NCBI RefSeq assembly: GCF_001612905.1
Contig: NZ_BDBI01000002.1
Coordinates: forward strand, 62,001-126,000
DNA from: Nocardia ignorata NBRC 108230
GTDB taxonomy: Bacteria; Actinomycetota; Actinomycetes; Mycobacteriales; Mycobacteriaceae
Direction of reading: 5' to 3'
DNA: 64,000 nucleotides
How positions within the stretch are numbered: position 1 is the stretch's first letter; each line of letters starts with the position of its first letter. Of the stretch, positions 36,120 through 44,952 are shown piece after piece. Below the pieces are notes generated by a model, which had not been told where the DNA came from, ran no database searches, and saw only the letters and a program-made list of their open reading frames with translations. Position numbers and translations under genes: made by a program.

Positions 36120-37085
36120 ATGCTCTGGGAGCAGCATTGCTGTCTGCCGTTGTTGCCGACGGCACGGGTCGCGGATCTGGCGCGCTACCCGCTCGGGTCG
36201 TATCTGTCGGTGAATGTCGGGTATTCGGGGGAGACCAAGGCCGGCTCGCTCGCCCTGCTGCGGTTGTTCCGTGAGCAGGCCGCCGCCGACCCACGGTTCC
36301 GGCTGGTCGATCGGGTGAGGGATATCGGTGCGCCCGAAGTGATTTCACTGGCCTTCGACCTTGAGGATTCCGCACCGCTCGACGGTGACCTCGACAACGT
36401 CGCGGTCTTCTATGAACTCGGCGTGCGCTCCCTGCTGCCCACTTACAACCACGCCAACGCGGCCGGCTGCGGCTGCCTCGACACTGTCGACACCGGCCTC
36501 ACCGCGTACGGAAAAGACCTGGTGCGCAAGCTCAACGAGGTCGGCATGTTCGTCGACGGCTCGCACTGCTCCCGCCGCACCGGCCTCGACCTGGCCACCC
36601 ACACCGCCGCCCCCATGATCTACTCTCACTCCAATTTCGCTGCCCTGTGGGCACATCCGCGCAATATCACCGACGACCAGGCTCGCGCCTGTGCCGCGAC
36701 GGGCGGGGTGATCGGCATCAACGGTGTCGGCATCTTCCTCGGCGAGAACGCCCCCGAAGCGCGAGCCGAGCGCCTCGCCGCCATGGCCGACCACATCCGC
36801 TACGGCGTCGACCTGGTCGGCATCGACCACATCGGCATCGGCTCCGACTACTCCTTCGACGGCGACCAATTCAACGCCGAGATCCACGAGAACCCCGCCG
36901 CCTTCTCCGCGGACTACACCGCCTGGGGCCCGTTGCAGTGGACCCCACCCGAAGACCTCCTCGGCGAAACCCCCGGCATCCCCAGCCTCGACGACCTCCT
37001 CGCAGCCCGAGGCTTCACCCCCGTCGAACGCACCGCCCTCTTCAGCGGCAACTTCACCCGCGTAGCCACCCAGGTCTGGCGCTGA
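36120..37085 (+). CDS. M19 dipeptidase-like protein with altered metal site
   Basis: 321 residues; GGGGAGG seven bases before the ATG sets the start (a GTG two codons earlier is too close). Peptidase family M19 (membrane dipeptidase) features: the glutamate region AFDLEDSAPLDGD, GMFVDGSHC, PMIYSHSNFAAL and DHIGIGSDYSFDG. The first metal motif, normally H-x-D near the N-terminus, reads HCCLP (His-Cys-Cys). The protein may bind metal differently or act on another substrate. No signal peptide, so cytosolic. Late sequence codon use is more CTC/CCC-biased than the start but stays within the local norm. Confidence 0.82.
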   Translation: MLWEQHCCLPLLPTARVADLARYPLGSYLSVNVGYSGETKAGSLALLRLFREQAAADPRFRLVDRVRDIGAPEVISLAFDLEDSAPLDGDLDNVAVFYELGVRSLLPTYNHANAAGCGCLDTVDTGLTAYGKDLVRKLNEVGMFVDGSHCSRRTGLDLATHTAAPMIYSHSNFAALWAHPRNITDDQARACAATGGVIGINGVGIFLGENAPEARAERLAAMADHIRYGVDLVGIDHIGIGSDYSFDGDQFNAEIHENPAAFSADYTAWGPLQWTPPEDLLGETPGIPSLDDLLAARGFTPVERTALFSGNFTRVATQVWR

Positions 37086-37164
37086 CCTGGACAGTCGATC
37101 ACCACGCTCCGGTGGCGGACGGCACTCGGCCGATGCCGCCGCCAGCGCGTGGTGATCTTGGTCC

Positions 37165-38172
37165 TCACGCGAGGTGGACGAGCATCTTGCCGGTGTTGGC
37201 GCCGGTGAGGACGCCGAGGAGGGCGGCGGGGGCTTGGTCGAGGCCCTCGTAGGTGGTTTCGGCGGTGCGGAGGGTGCCGTCGGCGAGCCAGGCGGCGGCC
37301 TTCGGGATGTACTCGGCGAAGAGGGGGAGGTAGCTGGTCACGAGCATGCCGCGCAGGGTGATTTCCTTGGTCGCCGCGAGGTAGAGGTCGGGGGTGGAAT
37401 GGGTGGTCGCGCCGTTGTAGCCGCTGATGGCGCCGACCAGGGCGATGCGGCCGTGCTGGTTGAGCGCCTCGATCGCGACCTTGAGGTGTTCACCGCCGAC
37501 GCTGTCGAGGTACACATCGATGCCGTCCGGTGCGGCTTCGGTGAGCTGTCCGGCGAGGTCACCGGCGCGGTGGTCGATCGCCGCGTCGAAACCGAACTCG
37601 TCGAGCACCTTTCGCGTCTTGACCGGGCCACCCGCGGAACCGATCACTCTTTTCGCACCGAGGGCCTTGGCGATCTGGCCCGCCACACTGCCGACCGCGC
37701 CCGCGGCCGCCGAGATGAACACCGTGTCGCCCGGCTCCACCTTCGCCACCTCGGTCAGGGCGGCGTAGGCGGTGAGGCCGGTAGTGCCGAGAGCGCCGAG
37801 GAAGTGCTGTGGGGCAGCGAGTTCGGGGTCGATGGGAGTGACCGATGCCGCATCGACGACGGAGTGTTCGCGCCATCCGGCGAAGTGCGTCACCGTGGTG
37901 CCGACCGCGATATCCGCTTTCGACGCGATCACCTCACCGATCGCCGAACCTTCCAGTGCCGCACCGATTTCGAACGGCGCGATGTAGGACGGCTTGTCGT
38001 CCATCCGGCCGCGCATGTACGGGTCGACCGACATCCAGGTGTTGCGCATCAGGATCTGTCCGTCGGCGAGTTCGGGCAGCTCCCGCTCCACGAGGGCGAA
38101 GTCGGTGGCGACCGGTGCACCGTTCGGGCGGGCGGCGAGGTGGATTTCGCGGGTATGCGTCGGAATGGTCAT
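37165..38172 (-). CDS. NADP-dependent oxidoreductase (2-alkenal/quinone reductase, MDR superfamily)
   Basis: 335 residues, medium-chain dehydrogenase/reductase without zinc ligands. The segment NTWMSVDPYMRGRM is the hallmark of the leukotriene B4 dehydrogenase/alkenal double-bond reductase branch. The Rossmann motif is VFISAAAGAVGSVAGQIAKALG and the adenine-loop region IGSAGGPVKT. It likely reduces the double bond of alpha,beta-unsaturated carbonyls or quinones with NADPH. Stands alone; divergent from the DHFR-like gene 236 bases away. Confidence 0.9.
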   Translation of the reverse strand: MTIPTHTREIHLAARPNGAPVATDFALVERELPELADGQILMRNTWMSVDPYMRGRMDDKPSYIAPFEIGAALEGSAIGEVIASKADIAVGTTVTHFAGWREHSVVDAASVTPIDPELAAPQHFLGALGTTGLTAYAALTEVAKVEPGDTVFISAAAGAVGSVAGQIAKALGAKRVIGSAGGPVKTRKVLDEFGFDAAIDHRAGDLAGQLTEAAPDGIDVYLDSVGGEHLKVAIEALNQHGRIALVGAISGYNGATTHSTPDLYLAATKEITLRGMLVTSYLPLFAEYIPKAAAWLADGTLRTAETTYEGLDQAPAALLGVLTGANTGKMLVHLA

Positions 38173-38408
38173 GATCTAGCCTTCTTTCGAGGTCAGCCGG
38201 TGTTTTCTGACCGGTGAAGACCACGTTATGGCGGTCCGGTCGCCGTTCCCAGGTCCGCGCACGCCACCACCCGGTCCTTACGCGCCAGGGCCCGACAGGC
38301 GCGTGCCATGGTCGCCACACCTGGCGATCGAAAGGATTTCGCACCGATGAGTTCCGTGCGCACGGTGCGTCTATATCGATGACAACCGTTTCGCCAGGAG
38401 GCGCGAGC

Positions 38409-38996
38409 ATGGGCAAAGTATTCACGCATATGACGATGTCGCTGGACGGATTCGTCGCCGACCCCGACGACGGGATCGGCGAACTGTTCGAGTGGTACGA
38501 GGGCGGCGAGGTGACCGTGCCGAGCGCGAGCAGCGAGCGGTCGCTGCAGGTCGACGAGGCAGGCGCACAGGTGCTGCGCGAGTGGATCGACAACACGGGC
38601 GCTCTCATCGCGGGCCGCCGTCTGTTCGACATGACCAACGGTTGGGGCGACAAGCACCCGGTGGGCGCGCCCGTTGTCGTCGTCACCCATCACGCCCCGG
38701 ACGACGCCGCGCAGCGCTGGCCGAACACCACATTCGTCGGCGATGTGGCCGCCGCCGTCACCGAGGCCAAGCGGATCGCGGGCGACAAGAACGTCACCAT
38801 CGCCAGCTCGACGATCATCCAGCAGGCCCTCGACCTCGGCCTGGTCGACGAGGTGTGCGTGAGCCTCGTGCCGGTGCTGTTCGGCGAGGGCGTCTCCTAC
38901 TTCGGCAAGCTCGCGAAAGGACACCTGCTGCTCGACGACCCGGTCGTCGTCCCGGGCCGCCGCGCCACCCACCTGAGCTACAAGGTCCGTCGCTGA
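38409..38996 (+). CDS. Dihydrofolate reductase-family protein (RibD C-terminal type)
   Basis: 195 residues. FTHMTMSLDGFVADPDDGIGELFEWY is the N-terminal signature of the RibD-C/DHFR-like family, and GALIAGRRLFDMTNGWGD and NVTIASSTIIQQALDLGLVDEVCVSLVPVLFGEG are its later blocks. Probably an NADPH-dependent reductase; the substrate is not folate in most of these paralogues. AGGAGG lies eight bases before ATG 38409. An in-frame ATG at 38379 is an alternative start. Confidence 0.87.
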   Translation: MGKVFTHMTMSLDGFVADPDDGIGELFEWYEGGEVTVPSASSERSLQVDEAGAQVLREWIDNTGALIAGRRLFDMTNGWGDKHPVGAPVVVVTHHAPDDAAQRWPNTTFVGDVAAAVTEAKRIAGDKNVTIASSTIIQQALDLGLVDEVCVSLVPVLFGEGVSYFGKLAKGHLLLDDPVVVPGRRATHLSYKVRR

Positions 38997-39047
38997 ACGA
39001 CCACTGCCCGGCCCCTGCGCGACAGGACCGGGCGGTGGCGATTCGGG

Positions 39048-39752
39048 CTAGTCGGCCACGGGTGCAGGCACGAACTGCGCGGGCCGCTTTCGGGCCGCGA
39101 ACTTCTCGTACAGGAAGAAATATCCCTTCACGTATTGCCCCACGAGAATCGCGTTGATGATCGTCCCTTCGCGAATGAAATGCGGTGCGCCGAGGAACAC
39201 GAGCCCGATGCCTACCGAAAGCGCGAGCAGGGTGCAGTCGAAGACCGTCTTGATATTGCCCCATTTCCGGCCGGTCATCTGCTGGATGGTGTTCACGAAC
39301 AGATCGATCGGCATCAGGATCAGATTCGCGCGGATCATCAGGAACAGACCGAGCGCCAGCATCGCATCGGCGAAGACCAGCAGGACCAGGTTGGCCGTGT
39401 ACGGCTCGAGATGGATCCACTCGGTGAGCCACAGGTTGAGATCGAGGAGCAGGGCCAGCACCAGCGCCGGGATCATCGAGAGCAGATAACTCGCCTTGAA
39501 GGCCTTCGGGCGGACCAGGAAGGTCAGCACGAGCATGATGACCTCGAGGATGAGATTGTAATTACCCTGACTCAACGGTGTGAAGACCAGCGTCATGGTG
39601 CGGGTGAGGCTGCTCTGCGGGGAAATGCCGATCGCCGCCCTGATGGCCAGGCTGAGACCGAGGGTGAGGATGTATATCCCGGCCACGTAGGTGATCCAGC
39701 GGCGCACCTTGTTCCCGTTGTCGATGACTGCCGCGTCTTTGTCGTGTTGCAT
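39048..39752 (-). CDS. YczE/YitT-like membrane protein (DUF6198 type)
   Basis: 234 residues, five or six hydrophobic helices: WITYVAGIYILTLGLSLAIRAAIGISPQSS, YNLILEVIMLVLTFLV, LLSMIPALVLALLLDLN, LVLLVFADAMLALGLFLMIRANLILMP and others. The family belongs to the YczE/YyaS/YitT group of unknown transport role. It lies 33 bases downstream of adenine deaminase on the same strand, so it may help purine uptake or export; that is inference from position only. Confidence 0.82.
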   Translation of the reverse strand: MQHDKDAAVIDNGNKVRRWITYVAGIYILTLGLSLAIRAAIGISPQSSLTRTMTLVFTPLSQGNYNLILEVIMLVLTFLVRPKAFKASYLLSMIPALVLALLLDLNLWLTEWIHLEPYTANLVLLVFADAMLALGLFLMIRANLILMPIDLFVNTIQQMTGRKWGNIKTVFDCTLLALSVGIGLVFLGAPHFIREGTIINAILVGQYVKGYFFLYEKFAARKRPAQFVPAPVAD

Positions 39753-39785
39753 AACGGTGGATCCCTTGCTCTGCGGTAGCCGAGG

Positions 39786-41546
39786 CTATTTCATGAAGCC
39801 GAAGCGGTCGAGCGAGATGAACAGCGTCAGCAATTTGTTGACCACCGGCTCACCTTCGTTCTTGTTGCCGAGAACGGCCAGGGCGTTGTCGATCGCGCGG
39901 GTGGCTTCGACGAGTTCGGCGAGGTCCATATCGGCCATCACGCCGTAGAAGTCGAGCGGCAGCACAGCTTTTACCGCACCACCCTCGGTGACGACGCAAC
40001 CGCCGACGAGACCGTCCAGGTGCTGGACGCTGCCGCACATCTCGGCGCTGTCTGCACCTACGACCACGAAATAGGCCTTCGGCGCGGGCCAGAACGTGGC
40101 GACCGCACCGCCCTCGATAGAGACGCCTTTGAACAAGCCGTTCACGATGTGCCGCTCCCCGTCGGCATAGCGCTGCACGAGCGAGATCCGGTTGAGCCGC
40201 ACACCCTCGTGCTCGGGCACGATCGAACCGTCGCGCACAGGAACCCAGACTTCCTGGGCGAACTTGAGATGCCCGCGGCCGTAGACGTCGAAGAGCAGGA
40301 CTTTCGCCCGCGTGCCGTCGTCGGAGAGCTCGAGCGGTGTGAGGTCGAGCTGCTCGGGACGCAGGTCGTCGAGACCGGGACGCGGTTGTTTGGCGAGCAC
40401 CGAATAGTCGATGCGGATTGGATCGAGCAGCCGGCGGTCCTTCGCCATCAGCTTGCCGCCCTTGAAGACATAGCGCGGATTGATGCGCGAAAGGCTGTCG
40501 GTGAGCACGATGTCGGCGAATCGACCCGGGCTCAGCGAACCGAGATCACGATCCTTGTGGAAGGAACGCGCGGCATACAGGGTGCCCATCTTGATCGCCT
40601 GAATCGGCGGCATCCCCATTTCGACGGCCAGCGAGATCACCCAGTCGATATGGCCCTGCCGCAATACCCGGTCCACCGAGATATTGTCGGCGCAGAGCTG
40701 GAAATTCTCGGCGGGCCAGCGACGTTTGACGATGGCGCGCAACATGGTTCGAATCACCTCCGGACTGCCGACCCCGAATTTGATCTGGGTGTTCAGGCCG
40801 TAGCGGATGCTCTTCTCGATATCGTCTTCGTTCCAGACATCGTGGTTGTTGTCGACGCCGATGGCGGGCATGTAATTCAGCAGGGTGTCCGACAGCGCCG
40901 TCACGCCCCAGTGGCAGTTCACGAATCCCGCGTTGGCCCGGCCGAGTGCGGACTTGCGGAAATCCTCGGCATTGCCGGTCATATACGACAGGTGGGCGAG
41001 TTCACCCAGGCCGATGACCGGATCCATCTCCAGCATCGCCTCGGTGACTTCCGGTGGGGTCTTCTTCCCCGGTGCGAACGCGTAGAGCCGGTACGGGAGC
41101 TTGTCGTGGTCGGCGAACAGTGCCCGCGCCGCGTCGACGGCCTCCTTGCCCGCCGCACTGGCGAAGTCGAGCGTCTCCCCGAAAACCGTCGTGGTTCCGC
41201 TCGGGACGAGCGCCTCGCCGAACGCTGCCGGATGTGCCAGCTGGGACTCGAAGTGCAGATGCACATCGATCAGTCCGGGAATCGCGTAAAGACCACCGCC
41301 GTCGAAGGATTCGCGGTAACGAATGGTGTCGTCGGGATTCAGCGCGATGATGCGTTCGCCGTGCACCAGAAGCGAACCGGGATAAACGGTTTCGCTGTGT
41401 ACGTCGAGTATGTGCAGATTGTGGACCAGCAGGTCGGCTTCCCGCCTGCCCTCCAGGATGTCGAAAATCGTCCGGACATGGTTTTCCTGATCAGCGACCG
41501 CGGCGGATCCGGCGAAGGAGTCGGTTGTCGAATTCGATCGGGGCAT
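39786..41546 (-). CDS. Adenine deaminase-family amidohydrolase
   Basis: 586 residues. Bacterial Ade-type amidohydrolase converting adenine to hypoxanthine and ammonia. The metal-binding HxH is in PGLIDVHLHFESQ, followed by GEALVPSGTTTVFGET; CADNISVDRVLRQGHIDWVISLAVEMG and MGTLYAARSF are the conserved C-terminal half of the barrel, and the last 130 residues form the Ade-specific C-terminal domain. ATG 41546 has GAGG six bases upstream. The otherwise usual GHIG-type motif is replaced (NCHWGVTALSD), so a related substrate is possible. Divergent from a LysR regulator. Confidence 0.88.
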   Translation of the reverse strand: MPRSNSTTDSFAGSAAVADQENHVRTIFDILEGRREADLLVHNLHILDVHSETVYPGSLLVHGERIIALNPDDTIRYRESFDGGGLYAIPGLIDVHLHFESQLAHPAAFGEALVPSGTTTVFGETLDFASAAGKEAVDAARALFADHDKLPYRLYAFAPGKKTPPEVTEAMLEMDPVIGLGELAHLSYMTGNAEDFRKSALGRANAGFVNCHWGVTALSDTLLNYMPAIGVDNNHDVWNEDDIEKSIRYGLNTQIKFGVGSPEVIRTMLRAIVKRRWPAENFQLCADNISVDRVLRQGHIDWVISLAVEMGMPPIQAIKMGTLYAARSFHKDRDLGSLSPGRFADIVLTDSLSRINPRYVFKGGKLMAKDRRLLDPIRIDYSVLAKQPRPGLDDLRPEQLDLTPLELSDDGTRAKVLLFDVYGRGHLKFAQEVWVPVRDGSIVPEHEGVRLNRISLVQRYADGERHIVNGLFKGVSIEGGAVATFWPAPKAYFVVVGADSAEMCGSVQHLDGLVGGCVVTEGGAVKAVLPLDFYGVMADMDLAELVEATRAIDNALAVLGNKNEGEPVVNKLLTLFISLDRFGFMK

Positions 41547-41629
41547 CGGCGTCCTCATCTCGATATGTGTGCCTGTATTGATTGGACGCGACCGGCACTG
41601 TTGCCCACAAGCATTCGTTTTCGCACGAG

Positions 41630-41650
41630 GTGTACTCAATTCTCGTACAC
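41630..41650. promoter_or_regulatory. Inverted repeat between ade and lysR
   Basis: GTGTAC-N9-GTACAC, 20 bases before the lysR start codon in the shared intergenic region; a second inverted pair ACGAG/CTCGT is interlaced with it. Position and arm spacing fit a LysR-type binding site controlling both directions. Confidence 0.5.
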
Positions 41651-41669
41651 TCTGCCGAGGAGGTGCGTG

Positions 41670-42659
41670 ATGCTCCATTCACGATTGCTGCACTACATCG
41701 ACGAGGTAGCACGGCTCGGGTCGATTCGTGCGGCAGGCGCCCGGCTGCACGTCGCGCCCTCGGCGATCAACCGGCAGATCCTGCTGCTCGAGGCGGAGCT
41801 GGAACAGCCGCTGTTCGAGCGGTTGCCTCGCGGTATGCGCCTCACCCCGGCCGGCGAGGCGCTGGTCGCCCATATCCGGCAGACGCTGCGCCAATACCGG
41901 GAAACGGTCACCGATATCCGGGACCTGCGCGCCCTCGGCAGCGGCGAGGTGGTCATCGCCACCATGACGGGCCTGGCCAGCAGCGTCGTCGCCACCGCCG
42001 CCGCGAGCTTCCGGGCTCGGCATCCGCAGATCCGGATCTCGATCCGCACCATGTCGACCCTCGACATCGTGGGGGCCATCGAGAACAGCGAAGCCGACCT
42101 CGGCCTCGGCTTCAACATCCCCGCCTCGGCCCAGCTGGAAGTCTGCTGGCAGATGAACACCCGGCTGGGAGTTGTTGTCTCACCGCATCATCCGCTCGCG
42201 CCGATGGACACTGTCCCGCTCGCCCAGTGCACGCCGTTTCCGCTGATCTTCGCCGACCGGTCCATGGTGATCCACGGCATCGTCGCCGAAGCCTTCACCA
42301 ATGCGGGCCTCGATATCCAACCGGCTTTCCACACCAATTCGATCGAGACGATGAAACGGCTCGCCATGTCCGGGGAGGCGATCGCCTTTCTCAGCGAATT
42401 CGACATCGCCGAGGAACTCCGCGACGGGCGGCTGCTCTTCCGTCAGGTTCGAGACGCGTTCAGCCTCAACATCATCTCCCTCGTGCGCCGCGAGAAGCAC
42501 GCGCACGGGCTGGCCGGCTTTCTGCTCGCCGACGAGATCGGGAAGACCTTGCGGCCCGGTGCGTCAGCGCGCGACGGTGGGCGGGGTTCCGGTCCAGCGG
42601 TGGAAGGCCTTGCGGAGGGCGCGGTCGTCGGTGAAGGCCAGGTGGCGGGCGATGGTTGA
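41670..42659 (+). CDS. LysR-family transcriptional regulator
   Basis: 329 residues. The N-terminal winged HTH is LLHYIDEVARLGSIRAAGARLHVAPSAINRQILLLEAELEQPLFERLPRGMRLTPAGEAL; a periplasmic-binding-like effector domain follows. GAGGAGG lies six bases before the ATG. Divergent from the adenine deaminase, which it probably controls. The C-terminal 30 residues are Gly/Ala/Glu-rich low complexity and lie in DNA that also encodes the end of the convergent AraC gene (96-base overlap), so the natural LysR fold ends before that tail. Confidence 0.9.
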   Translation: MLHSRLLHYIDEVARLGSIRAAGARLHVAPSAINRQILLLEAELEQPLFERLPRGMRLTPAGEALVAHIRQTLRQYRETVTDIRDLRALGSGEVVIATMTGLASSVVATAAASFRARHPQIRISIRTMSTLDIVGAIENSEADLGLGFNIPASAQLEVCWQMNTRLGVVVSPHHPLAPMDTVPLAQCTPFPLIFADRSMVIHGIVAEAFTNAGLDIQPAFHTNSIETMKRLAMSGEAIAFLSEFDIAEELRDGRLLFRQVRDAFSLNIISLVRREKHAHGLAGFLLADEIGKTLRPGASARDGGRGSGPAVEGLAEGAVVGEGQVAGDG

Positions 42660-43589
42660 GGTGGTGAGGCCCTGGGAGAGCAGGGTTTTCGCGCGCTCGT
42701 AGCGGAGGCGGTCCAGTTCCTCGCGCCAGGTGGTGCCCTGTTCGGCGAGGTGGCGTTGCAGGGAGCGTTCGCTCATGGCCAGGGCTTTCGCGACGCGGGC
42801 GAGGGTGGGGTCGGCGGCATCGAGGGCGGAGGCGAGGGCGATACGGAACGCGTCGAGGGGGTCGGCGACGGTGCGTGCGGACGCGAGGACGAGGTCGGCG
42901 TGGCTGCGCATCAGGTCGGCGAGCATCGGGTCGGCGCGGGGGAGTGGGGCGTTGGCATCGTCGGCACGGAACGTGATCGAGTCGGCGCTGGCACCGAATT
43001 CGATGGCGTGCGTGCCGAATACATCGATCAGGTGGTGGTGGTCCGGTGGTGCCGGATGCCCGAAGGTCACCTTCGCCGGGACAAGTGGGCGGCCGGTCGC
43101 CTCGCGGGCGCGGCGCAGGTAATAAGCCAGAACGTATTCGTTGACCGTCGACGCGACCACCGGGTCGCTCGCCGATGTGCGATAGCCGATAGTGAGATCG
43201 GGTTCGCCGGACAGGTCGAAACCTTCGGCAGCCGCGGTGACCAGGCGGTGGTACGGCTGGGCAGCGCGCAACGAATCCGCCAGTGTCGCACCGGTTGTCA
43301 CCAGGTAATCCCAGGTGTTCAAAGTGCCGAGCGGTGCGGCCTCGGCTACTGCGGCGCCCGCGCCGGGCCGCGCGATCAACTCCCACAGCCTGAGCAGCGA
43401 ACTCATCGGCAGCCGGTTCAGCTCACCACGCAGCACCACGTCGTCGGTGCCGGGTACGCGCACCAGCTGTTCCTCGGCCACCCCGAACCGCCGCGCCGAC
43501 TGAACCAGCAGACGCACCAGATGGACCGAAACGGTGCCGTCGACCCGGCTGCCGATCTCCGCTCGGCCCCCTGATCCCGCGCCGCTCAC
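42564..43589 (-). CDS. AraC-family transcriptional regulator (OruR/ArgR-type)
   Basis: 341 residues. The N-terminal domain is that of the Arabinose-binding-like 'AraC_binding 2' regulators (VSVHLVRLLVQSARRFGVAEEQLVRVPG ... LLRLWELIARPG). The C-terminal HTH is seen in VAKALAMSERSLQRHLAEQGTTWREELDRLRYERAKTLLSQGLTTSTIARHLAFTDDRALRKAFHRWTGTPP. Regulates unknown genes; the neighbours are a LysR gene and a type VII-like cassette. Its last 96 bases overlap the lysR 3' end. Confidence 0.9.
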   Translation of the reverse strand: MSGAGSGGRAEIGSRVDGTVSVHLVRLLVQSARRFGVAEEQLVRVPGTDDVVLRGELNRLPMSSLLRLWELIARPGAGAAVAEAAPLGTLNTWDYLVTTGATLADSLRAAQPYHRLVTAAAEGFDLSGEPDLTIGYRTSASDPVVASTVNEYVLAYYLRRAREATGRPLVPAKVTFGHPAPPDHHHLIDVFGTHAIEFGASADSITFRADDANAPLPRADPMLADLMRSHADLVLASARTVADPLDAFRIALASALDAADPTLARVAKALAMSERSLQRHLAEQGTTWREELDRLRYERAKTLLSQGLTTSTIARHLAFTDDRALRKAFHRWTGTPPTVAR

Positions 43590-43709
43590 CCCGCTGACAG
43601 TACCGTTCGGTCCGCCTCGATCGAGGTCGGGCGCGGCCAGTTGTGGCCCGCCGAACGCTCGAGCGCAACCCGCGCCACCACGTCCGCCGAGGTCACGTGG
43701 AGTCCGCGG

Positions 43710-44288
43710 TCAGTCTTTGGAGTGTCGACCCCCGTCAGGGACGGGCGGCGCACCGGGTTCACGAAAGGTCAAGCGTGGCGGCTTGTAGATGCGGGATACA
43801 TACGCGTAGCGCATGTCTCGTCCACCCGGACGGGACACGACGCCATACTTGGCCGGATCACCGGCGAACCAGATCTCGCGAGTGCCATGGTTGACCAGTT
43901 TTCCCCTGTCCCACGCCCACGTGCTGAGCAGGAGTGTGCTCACTGTTTCGCCGTGCGGGCCGAGCAGGTCCACCCACTCGTAGCGGGTACCGGACAGGTA
44001 CCGGATCCGCCACACAGTCCACGGGTTCCGCAGGGCTTTGCGGCGGCGCCGATTGATCCACAGGAAGCACCCACCGAACATCGTCCCGATGATGAAGTAC
44101 TGCGAGACCAAGATCGCCACGTCGTTGTCTTTGCTGATCAATACGACGGTCAGTGGTCCGCTGGCCAGCGCGGTGAGTAGCAACGGCCACCGAATCCACC
44201 AATTGTGGCGCAACGCTCGCCTGGTCGGTGGAAACTTCCGAGCCGGTCCTGGGGGCGGTGGAACGTCCATCGCGGGTGGCCGGTTCAC
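43710..44288 (-). CDS. Membrane protein, last gene of the type VII-like cassette
   Basis: 192 residues, GTG start overlapping the upstream stop by four bases. A Pro-rich N-terminus (PPAMDVPPPPGPARKFPP) precedes two hydrophobic helices (WPLLLTALASGPLTVVLIS and AILVSQYFIIGTMFGGCFLWI). A basic stretch (NRRRRKALRN) is then followed by a soluble beta-rich domain with several tryptophans. Proline-rich heads followed by two helices recall immunity or T7SS-associated membrane proteins. No family recognised. Confidence 0.68.
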   Translation of the reverse strand: MNRPPAMDVPPPPGPARKFPPTRRALRHNWWIRWPLLLTALASGPLTVVLISKDNDVAILVSQYFIIGTMFGGCFLWINRRRRKALRNPWTVWRIRYLSGTRYEWVDLLGPHGETVSTLLLSTWAWDRGKLVNHGTREIWFAGDPAKYGVVSRPGGRDMRYAYVSRIYKPPRLTFREPGAPPVPDGGRHSKD

Positions 44289-44932
44289 AGGTCGAGACTT
44301 GGGGTCGTCGAGGAGGCTACGAATTCGAGGCTGGCCGCCATTCCGAACAGCATGGGGCCGAATTCGGGCCCTCGATCGACTTCGGCGGTAGCCACCTCGA
44401 CCACCGCAACGGTTGTCCCGTCCGGTGACGGAATCACCGCTTCCATCTGGTAGGTGTGCGCGGCATCATCGGATTTCCGCAGCGCGGGCAGGTCCGGGGA
44501 GGGATAGTGGCCGATGCCCTCGCTGAACAGCAGTGGTCGCTCGCCGACATCGACACCTTCTACCCGCCAGCCGATCTCGTCGCGGGTCTTGTGCTGCGCG
44601 ATATCGGCCAGGGTGAGGCGAGGATTACGGGGTGCGCCTGCGTCGAGGCACGAGATTGTCAGCCAGGACACGACCGGATGCCCGTCGGCACTTCGGTGCG
44701 TGCCGATACCGCAGTACACGGCATTGCGCTTGGCCAGCGCCTCCAGCATGAATTCGAGTGTGCCGAGGGTTTTCGGCACACTCTCGCGCAGTGTTCCTGT
44801 GGTCTGCTGCGACAGCAGTGGGTCGGCGGCTGAGATCGCGGTGGCGACACCGGCCAGCGGGAGTTCGTGGTAGCCGGGCGGGATTTCCACAGCCACGGCG
44901 TAGCGCGGCGGTCGCGTCGGATTGCTCGTCAT
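44285..44932 (-). CDS. Unknown soluble protein of the type VII-like cassette
   Basis: 215 residues, no signal peptide or helix long enough to span a membrane. It begins MTSNPTRPPRYAVAVEIPPGYHELPL and has a mixed alpha/beta character, with conserved-looking blocks SVPKTLGTLEFMLEALAKRNAVYCGIGTHRSADGHPVVSWLTI and FGPMLFGMAASLEFVASS. It sits between the large WXG-type gene and the membrane protein gene, overlapping the latter by four bases. Chaperone-like (EspG-like) or immunity roles are possible but not shown. Confidence 0.68.
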   Translation of the reverse strand: MTSNPTRPPRYAVAVEIPPGYHELPLAGVATAISAADPLLSQQTTGTLRESVPKTLGTLEFMLEALAKRNAVYCGIGTHRSADGHPVVSWLTISCLDAGAPRNPRLTLADIAQHKTRDEIGWRVEGVDVGERPLLFSEGIGHYPSPDLPALRKSDDAAHTYQMEAVIPSPDGTTVAVVEVATAEVDRGPEFGPMLFGMAASLEFVASSTTPSLDL

Positions 44933-44952
44933 CGTTCGATACCCTCGATCGC

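Noticed and set aside
38347-38382. 11-codon frame ending in an ATGA overlap with an alternative DHFR-like start
   Set aside because: Too short, and the main gene has a good ribosome binding site at its own ATG; a leader peptide cannot be supported.
40020-41669. Long plus-strand frame continuous with lysR, opposite adenine deaminase
   Set aside because: It has no homology pattern, lies antisense to a recognisable enzyme, and lysR has its own ribosome binding site and HTH start at 41670.
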